Below the pieces are notes generated by a model, which did no database searches, was not told the origin of the DNA, and worked only from the letters and a program-made list of their open reading frames with translations. A stretch of 64,000 nt of DNA from an uncultured Bacteroidota bacterium (lineage in GTDB: Bacteria > Bacteroidota > Bacteroidia > Bacteroidales > VadinHA17): the NCBI GenBank assembly GCA_903824785.1, contig CAIJYD010000073.1, positions 1-64,000 on the forward strand, written 5' to 3'. Made by a program: the position numbers and the translations under genes. Below, one piece after another: positions 30,451 through 40,700 of the stretch (within the stretch, counting starts at the first letter, position 1; every line of letters begins with the position of its first letter).

Positions 30451-30972
30451 TTATTTTTTTAGTATTGATAATAATTCCATTGTAAGTTCTCTTTTCTCAT
30501 TGGCATGGAATCCCGGTTTTTCATTAATTATTCCTATTATTTCATCTTTTTTCTCCCTCGTTAGATTATTACTTGTCTCCTCAATAACAGTAAGGCATTC
30601 TATTGCTGTTATATAATCTCCTTTCAGAAATACTTCTGCAAGATCGGCAGCGTAAAGAGAATAGTCGAGGCCAGATTGCCAGCACGAAGAAACTAACATG
30701 CTGATTGTGTCTGGATTCCATTGTTTTCTGATCTCATTTATTACCTCCGGAGCTGCAGAGGGATTCTTCAGATCATTCATAAAGACCTCAATGGCTTTTC
30801 TTACAGGAAGCTCTTCTGTTTTATCATAAAATGAAGTAAGAAGGCCAATAGCGCCTTCAAAAGGCTGCTCTTCCCTGAGTAATTCTATCGCCGGTACTAA
30901 AGCTTCATTATTGCCCTTCTTAAGTAATGAAGCGAGTTCTTTGAGCCTGTTTTCAGTTACAGTCATATTCAA
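30451..30972 (-). CDS. Hypothetical helical (HEAT-like) protein
   Basis: Intact 173-aa ORF with clean Bacteroidota codon usage and a helical repeat-like pattern; no recognised family. Confidence 0.65.
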   Translation of the reverse strand: MNMTVTENRLKELASLLKKGNNEALVPAIELLREEQPFEGAIGLLTSFYDKTEELPVRKAIEVFMNDLKNPSAAPEVINEIRKQWNPDTISMLVSSCWQSGLDYSLYAADLAEVFLKGDYITAIECLTVIEETSNNLTREKKDEIIGIINEKPGFHANEKRELTMELLSILKK

Positions 30973-31084
30973 TTTATTTGAAACAAAGTTAGAAATACAT
31001 CAATTACATAAAGCTGTTTTTGAAAAATAAAAATTTTATACTAATTTAGTCCGGAATTAAGTTTGAAACTTAAATATTTAAATC

Positions 31085-32005
31085 ATGAATAAAAAGTATG
31101 GAGTAAGTCAAGTAATTCTGGTGGTCGTTTTTCTGTTAAGCACTATTCTTATCGGCTGTGGGTCTGGTGGTACAAAAGAAACCAAAGAAGTTGTACCTGT
31201 AAATGTTCCTAAAGATAATACGGCTGTTTATGATGATATAAAGCAGGCAGAAAAAATATTTAATGCTCTTCCTTCTCCGCTTGAATCAGCTATGCTTATC
31301 AAGTCAGCCGGTGCCAGGTTTGACGATGCGTTACTGAATCCGGTCGGGAATGTAAATAATTATGTTACAAATAAGAACATGGCTCTCAATCTTGGGATCT
31401 ATACCTGCGACTTAAGCTTTGCCAGCTTATATGAACAGACACAGCTTATTATTGATTATATGAATGCCGCCAAGAAAATGGCCGACGGACTAGGTATTCT
31501 TAAAGCAATTGAGCAATCAACCATTGACCGTCTTGAGGAGAATATCAATAACACTGAGGTTATTATGGAGATCGTCAGTGAGACTTTTATGAACTCAAAC
31601 TCATACCTCGAAGATAATGGCCAGCCTGCAATAGCAGCTATGGTACTTGTAGGAGGGTGGTTTGAAGGTTTGTACATCTCGACTCAGCTTGTTGATATGA
31701 AAGATTTTAATGGGAATAAACTTGTTGGCAGAATAATTGATCAGAAACTATCTATTGGAATTTTGCTCAGTCTTCTTGAAAGCAGCAAAGGTAATCCTTC
31801 AGTCGATGAGCTGATGGTTCAGGTTAATAAACTGAAAGTAGTTTTCGACAAAATTTCAATCACAACATCACCAATCAGACCGGAGTTTGACAAAACCTCA
31901 AATACAACAATCCTCAAGTCAGAAGTTAAGACTGATATGACACCTGCAGTTTTTCAGGAACTGGCCACAACAGTCGCAGAGATTAGAAATACATTCGTAA
32001 AATAA
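31085..32005 (+). CDS. Hypothetical lipoprotein
   Basis: Lipoprotein-type signal peptide (LLSTILIGCGSGG); all-helical body; no recognised family. Confidence 0.75.
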   Translation: MNKKYGVSQVILVVVFLLSTILIGCGSGGTKETKEVVPVNVPKDNTAVYDDIKQAEKIFNALPSPLESAMLIKSAGARFDDALLNPVGNVNNYVTNKNMALNLGIYTCDLSFASLYEQTQLIIDYMNAAKKMADGLGILKAIEQSTIDRLEENINNTEVIMEIVSETFMNSNSYLEDNGQPAIAAMVLVGGWFEGLYISTQLVDMKDFNGNKLVGRIIDQKLSIGILLSLLESSKGNPSVDELMVQVNKLKVVFDKISITTSPIRPEFDKTSNTTILKSEVKTDMTPAVFQELATTVAEIRNTFVK

Positions 32006-32013
32006 AATTAGCT

Positions 32014-32457
32014 ATGAGAATATTTAAAATAATTCCGATCCTTGTTTTGTTACTTCTGGCAACTTCTGTTAATGCCGGTGCTCAATGCAAGGCATTCGCC
32101 AAAAAGGTTTGCTTGCCTGAATTAGGAGTATATACTCACGATGGAAACTACCATGCTGCCGTTCTTGTTGAAGGAGAAGAGGCGGAATTGTATAAAACAT
32201 TTTATTCCGATATGGATTACAGAGTCGCAATTTGCGGTGAAGATAAACTTCCGAAAGTTGAGTTTAAGATTCTCGATTCAAATAAAAATGTGCTCTATTC
32301 AAATAAGGATGCAAATTATGCCCGGACATGGGATTTCAAACTTCAATCAAGTCAGCAGCTGAAACTGGTTATAAAAGTTTCTTCGTTAAGTCAGCCTGGC
32401 GATACCCCTTCCAGCGGCTGTGTTTCAATAATGTTCGGATTCAAGATGAAAAAATAG
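32014..32457 (+). CDS. Hypothetical secreted protein
   Basis: Signal peptide MRIFKIIPILVLLLLATSVNAGAQ; 8 nt downstream of the previous gene; terminator follows. Confidence 0.75.
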   Translation: MRIFKIIPILVLLLLATSVNAGAQCKAFAKKVCLPELGVYTHDGNYHAAVLVEGEEAELYKTFYSDMDYRVAICGEDKLPKVEFKILDSNKNVLYSNKDANYARTWDFKLQSSQQLKLVIKVSSLSQPGDTPSSGCVSIMFGFKMKK

Positions 32458-32483
32458 AACTCTGAAGTTCTGATACTTATGAG

Positions 32484-32512
32484 GGGACCTGTTTCGGCAT
32501 GTCCCTTTTTTT
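32484..32512 (+). terminator. Intrinsic terminator
   Basis: GGGAC-ctgtttcggcat-GTCCC followed by TTTTTTT. Confidence 0.65.
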
Positions 32513-35294
32513 ATTTCAGTTTAGGCAAAAGATATTTTCCGGTATAAGATTCTTTACATTTTGCAAGCTCCTCAGGCCGGCCTTCAAAAACAATCCTGCC
32601 TCCATCTTCACCACCTTCCGGGCCAAGATCAATTACCCAGTCTGAACTCTTTATTACCTCCTGGTTGTGTTCTATAAGTATCACAGAATGACCATGATCA
32701 ACAAGCGCGTTTATTGATTTCAGCAGTTTGTTAATGTCATGAAAATGCAAGCCTGTGGTTGGTTCATCAAAAATGAAAAGTATATTTCCGCTACCACGCT
32801 CCTGGCTAAGGAAATAGGCCAGTTTAACTCTCTGGCTTTCGCCTCCCGACAGAGTACTTGACGACTGCCCCATTTTAATATATCCAAGTCCTACATCTGA
32901 CAGAGGTTGAAGCTTCTCTATTATTTTCTTCTCGCCCTTTCCGGGATGAGAATTGAAAAATGATATAGCCTCTTCAATTGTCATCTCAAGCATATCGTAA
33001 ATATTTTTCCCGTGATATCTTACATCAAGTATATCTTTCCGGAACCTCATTCCTTTACAGTTTTCGCAGGTCAGCTCCACATCGGCCATGAACTGCATCT
33101 CAACTCTGATAATGCCTTCCCCCTGACATTCCTCACATCTTCCGCCTTCCACGTTGAAGGAGAAATGCGATGGCTTATAGTTATTCTGAACCGAGGCCTG
33201 AAGCTCGGAATAAAGCTTTCTTATCTCATCATAAGCTTTCAGATAAGTTACAGGATTCGACCTGCTTGACTTTCCTATCGGATTCTGATCTACAAGTTCA
33301 ACCCCTGTTAATGTTGAAATATCTCCGGAGATCTCTCTGTACTGGCCCGGCTTAAGATTATTTCCGTTAATCCTGTTCGACAGGACTTTAAATAAAATAT
33401 CAGATACCAGGCTTGATTTGCCTGACCCGCTTACTCCGGTAACTGCAGTTATTATATGCAGAGGAAATTTAACATCAAATCCTTTGAGATTATTCTCCCT
33501 TGCACCTTTTATTTCAATATAACTATGCCATTTTCTTCGTGAAACTGGTACAGGCACTATTAACCTGCCACTGAGATAACCTGCTGTAAGCGATTTATTT
33601 GCGGTACTTACATCAAGTCCTCCCTGGTAAACAACTTCGCCTCCGAGACGCCCTGCTTCAGGGCCCATGTCAATAATCTCATCGGCTGCTCTCATTATCT
33701 CTTCTTCATGTTCAACAACAAGCACTGAGTTTCCAAGATCCCGGAGTTCTTTAAGTACCTTTATCAGCAGATTGGTATCGCGGGGATGAAGGCCGATGCT
33801 TGGTTCATCGAGAATATACATTGAGCCTACCAGGTTGCTGCCCAGCGAAGTAGAAAGGTTTATTCTCTGAGATTCTCCTCCTGATAATGTAGAAGAGAGC
33901 CTGTCGAGTGTGAGATATGGAAGTCCTACATCAATCAGAAATTTCAACCGTACTGAGATCTCAATTATCAATCTCTCTGCAATCCGGGTATCTTCATCAT
34001 TCAGCTTCATTTCCGAGATTATCTTATAGAGCTTCCCGACAGGTATTGATACAAGGTCCTGGATTGAATAGCCGCCCACCTTTACATAGCCTGCCTCTTT
34101 TTTTAATCTCGACCCTTTGCATTCCGGACAGGTAGTTTTCCCTCTATACCGACTCAGCAGCACCCTGTACTGGATCTTGAATTTTTTCTCTTCCAGATGA
34201 AGGAAGAAGCGGTCGATTCCGTAAAAATATTTATTCCCTTTCCATAGGAGCTGCTTCTGCTCTTCCGTAAGCTGATATATTGGTTTGTGTATCGGAAAAT
34301 CAAAGGATGCGGCATTGGCAATAAGACGCTCTTTCCACTTTTTCATTGTTTCACCTTTCCAGCATACAATTGCATCTTCATATACGGATAGGTTCTGATT
34401 CGGGATGACAAGATTTTCGTCTATACCTATAATCTTACTGTATCCCTCACAAACGGGACATGCGCCAATAGGATTATTAAAGCTGAAGAGATATTCAGTA
34501 GGCTCCTCAAAGAGGATTCCGTCTTCCTCAAATTTGTTTGAAAAACTCTCCCTGGTAATAATGTCACCATCAGTAACCACTGCCTGGCAATAACCTTTTC
34601 CAGTATGAAATGCTGTTTGGGCAGAGTCGGCAGCCCTGCTGAAACTGTCAGCAGAATGGTTTATAACAAGTCTGTCGATAACAATATTTACCTGTTGTCC
34701 TGATTTATATTTATCGAAAGATTTCAGTTCATCAATCTTAATCAGCTCTCCGTCAGACTCTATTCGATTGAATCCTTGTTTATTAAGAAAAGAAAAATAT
34801 TCCGAAGCTTTTATGTTTTCAGGGATCTCACCACAGGAGGTAATAATCACTTTGGTCTCTTCAGGAAGAGATGCCAGGTAATCAACAATATCATCTGCAC
34901 TGTGTTTTTTTACCTCTTTCCCTGAGAGAGGTGAATATGTCCTGCCTGCTCTGGCAAACAGCAACCGCATATAGTCGTAAATTTCAGTTGATGTTCCAAC
35001 TGTGGAACGGGGATTACGTGAATTAACTTTTTGCTCGATAGCAATGGCAGGAGGGATTCCGTTTATAAAATCAACTTCCGGTTTATTCATCCTTCCCAGA
35101 AACTGACGGGCATAAGAGGAGAGGCTTTCAACATACCTTCTCTGCCCTTCGGCATAAATTGTATCAAAGGCCAGTGAGGATTTCCCTGAGCCTGAAACAC
35201 CGGTTATCACAACAAGTTTATTTCTTGGGATGTTTAGACTTACATTTTTCAGATTATGTACCCGTGCCCCCTTTATTTCAATGATACCCTGCAT
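32511..35294 (-). CDS. uvrA: Excinuclease ABC subunit UvrA
   Basis: [67 protein letters not shown], two ABC signatures [39 protein letters not shown] zinc motif. Confidence 0.97.
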   Translation of the reverse strand: MQGIIEIKGARVHNLKNVSLNIPRNKLVVITGVSGSGKSSLAFDTIYAEGQRRYVESLSSYARQFLGRMNKPEVDFINGIPPAIAIEQKVNSRNPRSTVGTSTEIYDYMRLLFARAGRTYSPLSGKEVKKHSADDIVDYLASLPEETKVIITSCGEIPENIKASEYFSFLNKQGFNRIESDGELIKIDELKSFDKYKSGQQVNIVIDRLVINHSADSFSRAADSAQTAFHTGKGYCQAVVTDGDIITRESFSNKFEEDGILFEEPTEYLFSFNNPIGACPVCEGYSKIIGIDENLVIPNQNLSVYEDAIVCWKGETMKKWKERLIANAASFDFPIHKPIYQLTEEQKQLLWKGNKYFYGIDRFFLHLEEKKFKIQYRVLLSRYRGKTTCPECKGSRLKKEAGYVKVGGYSIQDLVSIPVGKLYKIISEMKLNDEDTRIAERLIIEISVRLKFLIDVGLPYLTLDRLSSTLSGGESQRINLSTSLGSNLVGSMYILDEPSIGLHPRDTNLLIKVLKELRDLGNSVLVVEHEEEIMRAADEIIDMGPEAGRLGGEVVYQGGLDVSTANKSLTAGYLSGRLIVPVPVSRRKWHSYIEIKGARENNLKGFDVKFPLHIITAVTGVSGSGKSSLVSDILFKVLSNRINGNNLKPGQYREISGDISTLTGVELVDQNPIGKSSRSNPVTYLKAYDEIRKLYSELQASVQNNYKPSHFSFNVEGGRCEECQGEGIIRVEMQFMADVELTCENCKGMRFRKDILDVRYHGKNIYDMLEMTIEEAISFFNSHPGKGEKKIIEKLQPLSDVGLGYIKMGQSSSTLSGGESQRVKLAYFLSQERGSGNILFIFDEPTTGLHFHDINKLLKSINALVDHGHSVILIEHNQEVIKSSDWVIDLGPEGGEDGGRIVFEGRPEELAKCKESYTGKYLLPKLK

Positions 35295-35446
35295 TTCTGA
35301 CCCATTTGTTGTGTTAAATTCAAATAAACTCCAAAAGTAATACTTTCAAATTAAAAAAAATTCTTTTCTTTGTAGTGCGAATTCAATAAACCAAAGGAGG
35401 ACTGCCTATAGAATATCTCTACTCTTGTTAATTAAAAGAGTGAGTT

Positions 35447-36034
35447 ATGAGTAAAATGATTTCTGATTATGAACTGATTATTAAGTTCATAAATGGTGAG
35501 CAGTCGTGCTTTGAACAAATAATCTACCGACATAAGAATAAAGTTTTTGCCTATATAAGTCTTTATATTCGCGATCAGGCACTTGCTGAAGATATCTTCC
35601 AGGATACCTTCCTTAAAGTTATTCAATCGGTTAAAGCCGGAAAATATGTTGATAACGGAAAGTTTCTTTCATGGGTTATGCGTATAGCTCACAACCTCAT
35701 TATTGATCATTTCCGGAGGATAAAGCAGATGAATACCATTTCCAATGACAATTATGAATCTGATATTTTCAATTCCAAAAACTTTGCAGGTGACAGTGTT
35801 GAAGATACTATTATTAAGCGTCAGATACATCATGATATCAGGAAAATAATAACTTATCTGCCTGACGATCAGAGAGAAGTGATCATTCTCCGGCACTATG
35901 CAGATCTGAGTTTTAAAGAGATTGCTGAAATAACAGGGGTAAGTATCAATACAGCTCTCGGTCGAATGAGATATGCACTTATAAACCTGAGAAAAATAAT
36001 GGAGGAGAAGAAGATCAGTCTTACTCTTAATTGA
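35447..36034 (+). CDS. ECF-type RNA polymerase sigma-70 factor
   Basis: AEDIFQDTFLKVIQ (region 2), LSWVMRIAHNLIIDHFRR, LPDDQREVIILRHYADLSFKEIAEITGVSINTALGRMRYAL (region 4). Confidence 0.95.
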   Translation: MSKMISDYELIIKFINGEQSCFEQIIYRHKNKVFAYISLYIRDQALAEDIFQDTFLKVIQSVKAGKYVDNGKFLSWVMRIAHNLIIDHFRRIKQMNTISNDNYESDIFNSKNFAGDSVEDTIIKRQIHHDIRKIITYLPDDQREVIILRHYADLSFKEIAEITGVSINTALGRMRYALINLRKIMEEKKISLTLN

Positions 36035-36151
36035 GCCCTGTTACCTGTTGGAAAGTAATATCTTTTTTTGGGATCGGAATATTTTAAAAGAATAGTTAAG
36101 ATCTGATACAATAATAATTCTTCCGGGTTCGTTTTCTCTGAAACTGACAAA

Positions 36152-36349
36152 ATGAAGCCTATGGAATTAATTTCTACACCTTTTATTTCATATCACAATA
36201 TCAAAGTTAAAAATGTGGATCTTATTGAAGATGCCTGGGGTTTTAACTCGGAATTCAGTGATGTGATTTTTCTTCTCAGACAGATTAATGTTGTTCCGGG
36301 AAGAAGATTAACCAAAAGATTGCTCGAAAAAATCAGGAAACAATCTTAA
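36152..36349 (+). CDS. Small hypothetical protein
   Basis: 65-aa ORF after the sigma factor, same strand; plausible codon usage but short. Confidence 0.45.
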   Translation: MKPMELISTPFISYHNIKVKNVDLIEDAWGFNSEFSDVIFLLRQINVVPGRRLTKRLLEKIRKQS

Positions 36350-36409
36350 CGTTCTGTTTAACAGTTAGATATCAGATAGAGGCAGGTGCTGAAATCCGAT
36401 GAAACTGGT

Positions 36410-37114
36410 TTACTGGTTTATAAAGTAAATGGAATGGCAGGCAGCAACGCCTGCTGTTTCTGTTCTTAAACGGCTGCGACCCAGATGAACCGGGATGAAA
36501 CTGTTTTTAGTCGCAAATTCAATCTCCTCCTCAGAAAAATCGCCTTCCGGACCTATAAGGATTATTGCGTTTTCCCCTTTTGTGTATACTTGTGATATCT
36601 TACTCCTTATGAGTGAATCGTTGCAATGAGCTATCATACAGTATCCGGTATGATTCTTATTAACAAAATCATTGAAATTGCAAGGGTCGTTTAATAATGT
36701 TATTGTTGCTTTGAGCGATTGCTTCATGGCTGAAACAATCAGGTTATTGATTCTGTCTCTCTTAATTCCGGGCTTTTCGGTGTTCCTGCAGATCAAAGGG
36801 GTTATCTCATCAATACCTAATTCGACACTCTTTTCAATAAACCATTCAAAACGCTCAGGATTTTTTAATGGGGAGATTGCAATATGAAGTCTGTAATTGC
36901 GTTTTTCGAAATCGCGGGTAATTCCTGTGATTTCTATCAAACATTTTTTTGAGTCGGGATCACTTATTAGACCCTCATACAGATTTCCTTTTCCATCTAT
37001 TAACCTGACAGTGGTTCCTTTTGTCATTCTAAGAACTCTTATGCAGTGTTTCGACTCTTGTTCACCGAGCGTGTAAGAATCCGCAGTTATATCAGGAGCA
37101 TAGAATATTTGCAT
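36410..37114 (-). CDS. rsmE: 16S rRNA (uracil(1498)-N(3))-methyltransferase RsmE
   Basis: QESKHCIRVLRMTKGTTVRLIDGKGNLYEG, KNPERFEWFIEKSVELGIDEITPL, ILIGPEGDFSEEEIEFA, LGRSRLRTETA. The internal Met at 37114 is preferred over 37156. Confidence 0.94.
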   Translation of the reverse strand: MQIFYAPDITADSYTLGEQESKHCIRVLRMTKGTTVRLIDGKGNLYEGLISDPDSKKCLIEITGITRDFEKRNYRLHIAISPLKNPERFEWFIEKSVELGIDEITPLICRNTEKPGIKRDRINNLIVSAMKQSLKATITLLNDPCNFNDFVNKNHTGYCMIAHCNDSLIRSKISQVYTKGENAIILIGPEGDFSEEEIEFATKNSFIPVHLGRSRLRTETAGVAACHSIYFINQ

Positions 37115-37251
37115 CACAATTGTTTTGTGCAAAATTAAATAATTTGCGGCATCCATAGTAAGACTTTCTGAAATCCTTTATGTTACTTAGTGTTTAATTT
37201 TTCCCCGGTTATTATCATTAAAAGAGAATCAGAACTCTGACTAAGTAAGTT

Positions 37252-37761
37252 ATGAAGATAGGAGTAATCTCAGATACACATGGATGGATTCATCCCAGAC
37301 TTTTTGTCCATTTTGCCGATTGCGATGAGATATGGCACGCAGGAGACATAGGGAATATTGCAACTGCCGATACACTTGCTGCCTTCAGACCGCTCAGAGC
37401 CGTATATGGAAATATTGACGATGCTGTTGTAAGAAGAGCATATCCTGAAAACCTGATATTTAAAGCGGATGATGTAAATGTCTGGATAACTCACATTGGA
37501 GGCAGCCCCGGATATTATGATCATAGAGTACGCTCAGGATTCTCTGAACACCATCCGGATATCTTTATTTGCGGCCATTCACATATTGCAAAAATTATGT
37601 ACGATAAGAAAGCCGGATTCCTCTATTTAAATCCTGGTGCAGCAGGTTATAACGGATTTCATCAGTTTATGACGGCGGTGAGGTTTCAGATTGACGGAAA
37701 GGATATACACGATATGGAGGTTATCGAACTTGGAGAAAGAGGAAAGACGATTATCAGTTGA
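37252..37761 (+). CDS. YfcE/MJ0936 family metallophosphoesterase
   Basis: IGVISDTHGWIHPRL, IWHAGDIGN, VYGNIDD, ICGHSHIAKI, LYLNPGAAG. Confidence 0.94.
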   Translation: MKIGVISDTHGWIHPRLFVHFADCDEIWHAGDIGNIATADTLAAFRPLRAVYGNIDDAVVRRAYPENLIFKADDVNVWITHIGGSPGYYDHRVRSGFSEHHPDIFICGHSHIAKIMYDKKAGFLYLNPGAAGYNGFHQFMTAVRFQIDGKDIHDMEVIELGERGKTIIS

Positions 37762-40700
37762 CAGGTTCATCTCCCTCATTGGTAGTGTTCATTCGTCTGA
37801 GGAACCTCGTGAGCCGGTCTTCGACAGCAATCATATATGTATAAGGTACTCTTACTGTTGACTCTGGATGTTTTCTGTCACTCAGTTTTATTCCCGTAAG
37901 GATGGTGTTAAAGCTGTTATTTCCGGCCTGCGCCATCATGACGCCTCTGATATAGGAGAAATAATACCATGTTGATTCATCTGCTTTAAGATAGACATCG
38001 ATCATATCTCCCGACCTTCTTCGCTGAATCTCAATAAAGCCATCAACATAGACGTTTATTGGCTGTTCTCCTATGAAGCCTATGCCTATTTTTCCGTTCG
38101 ATCTGAACGATGAAGACGATTCATTCCAATAAAGTTTCACGCTGTTAAGCAGAAGCTCATAGTTGTACTCTTTCGGCAGGCTGCGCATCGTACCGAACAG
38201 GCCTATCTCATCTTTCATCTGGGCTGCTGCATCATTTCCCAGCAGATCTTTCATTCCCTTGTTATTAAGCTCACTGTTTGTGTTTACCGGCTTTAGTGTT
38301 GGCATCATTCGTATTTCGTCGGCCATTACATTCAGAGCTTCTTTGGAGAAGTGAAAGTCGAGGGCCATAAGTAATTCAATATCAATTTTATTTGAGTCAA
38401 TTGAATGAATCATTTTTCCGGCACTGGCAAGCTTTACAAGGTCGTACTTTGCTCCGAAATTTATCTTTCCTTCTCCGGAAAGGATACAAAAGTTTTTGTC
38501 AAATGCCAGCATATCTCCTGGAAGAGTATGGTCGGCAATTTTCTGTTGTGATGAGATCAGGTATCTTCCTTTGTTTTTTTCATAATAGAGGAACCCTTCT
38601 GAATTTACGAGTGCAACATCGTTCCACGATTCCTGAGCTGAAAGAAAGGCCGGGTAGATATGAATTGAATCAGTATTGATGAATGATCCTGAAAAAACAA
38701 GGTTGTCATTCTGATCTCTTGGTTTATCACTTACCGGTATCAAGATATTTTTTGGATCGATTGGTCCCTTGAATTTGATGGAGAAACTTTTTATTGTACT
38801 GCAGTTATGGGAAATACCTGCAGATCCTGTAAAAGAGAGAAGCTCAGCTCTGGCAGAAAGTTTTACATCACCTGCATATGTAAAGGCAGGACTTAGCATG
38901 AAATTCTGAGTTACAGGGATATTTCCAAGTGCTGTTGTTGTTAGTGTATCAACAGAGAGCTCAGGAAATTTAATCTGCTGGATATCTTTGTTCTCATCAA
39001 CATAATCGTAAACTGCGTTGCCGGTATAACGTTTGGTTGATTCGATATCAATATTGGCAGAGTGGAGAATATGCCTGTTATTCAAAGCAATTAAAGAATT
39101 CTGCATCTGCTTTATCTTCGCCCTTCTGTTTATGATTATTTTCCCGTTTTCAGGCTGAATAAGTGCATCAGCAACATGAATGTAATTAATGTTTTCTGCT
39201 TCAATATATTCCTGATCAAGGTGATAACTACCCTTCCAGGATGAGAATGCGATAGTGTCTCTCAAATCATTTGTTGCAAAAAATGTAGGTTTGTCGAGAT
39301 GTGCAAAATCGAGACGTAGAAGTTTGTCGGCTGGTAAAAGTGGCGTGTTCGATTTACCTTTTTGTTCCATGCTTAAGACCCGGTTCTCTATGTTGTAAGT
39401 AAAATCTGTCATAGTACAGATATATTGTATTTCGGGAAATTTTACCATTGAAGAGTCGGTATTGAGCCTGAAATTAGTCATCTTCAGGTCGAAATTGACA
39501 TCAGTATTGGCATTTTGGGCAATAAATGAATATCCGCTTGTAGTTAATGATTTCAGGTTATAATCTGAAGTATCTGCTTTAATAGCATTTGATGCGAAAC
39601 TGAAAAAATCTGAAGTGATTCTGGAGTCGGTCATGTTTACAACCCCTTTCCCTTTCAGTTTGTCGGGTGTAAGAATCAATGTGCCATCAAGTGTGGTTGC
39701 ATTTCCGAACATATCAAAACTCTTTCCGGTTGTGTTGGTTGCCCGCCATTCATCTTTTGTTGTTAACCATCTTACTGAAACATCCTTGCTGTCGAGGCTG
39801 GGGAATATTCCGGCAGGGTCTTTTTCAATGTTGAATGTTGATGCCTGTGTGGTCATTGAATCCGGAAAGAATCTAAAATCCTCTGATTTGGTTGTTGAAG
39901 TCAGATAGTTTATGGTACCGCTTCCGGTCAATCCATTATTACTCATGGTTAGTGAATTATAAAGCCGACCTTTGCCTCCATAGACTTCAATTCCCTCTTC
40001 AGGTATGGTCATGTTAAAACCAAGAGAATAGTTTTCCTGTATCGAAAGGGTCTGCTTCATAGCCCTGACAATATTTCCTCCGACAAATTCTCCCGACAGA
40101 TTCATATCTTCATTTGTGTAATGATCAATATTCTCAAATGTAAACGGATCAACTTTGAAGTAATATTCTTTCTGTTTGTAAGCACCTCTCAGACCCGGGA
40201 TCTGATCATAGAAAATATAAGAGGAGGTCAGTGTATTAATTATGGGATATTGCCTGAGGCTTTTTAATCCTGATTTGTTGTCGGGTTTATCGATATAAAG
40301 GTCAGCCGTTCCAAGTTGAATAAGGTTATCAACATCAACTACAATTGGATTACCAAATATATCCTTTTCGTCAGATTCCACGGCAATTTTAATCGAATCG
40401 ATATTTTGAAGTCTTAGTTTAAATGTGTCGTAATTGAATGAGAACTGTTTGCCATATACTGTAAAAAGTCCGGCTTCAACCATGCCATTGAATGAAAGAT
40501 TTCTGTTTTTTCCTATTAAGAGTTGCTTATTGTAAGGGTAGATTGAAACTCTCTGGGAATCGCTCAGGAATACACCGGATACTCCATTTATGGTCATCAT
40601 GAAGTCTTTCAGATTAAGAACTGCATTGTCTGCAGGTGCCTTTGTTTCACTTGAGATGGTTAAGATATCATAATCCTTTCTCTTGGCGTATGCATCAAGA

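Noticed and set aside
35422-35445. ACTCTT-gttaatta-AAGAGT hairpin before the ECF sigma gene
   Set aside because: Six-bp AT-rich stem, weak; no sign of a known leader RNA or operator.
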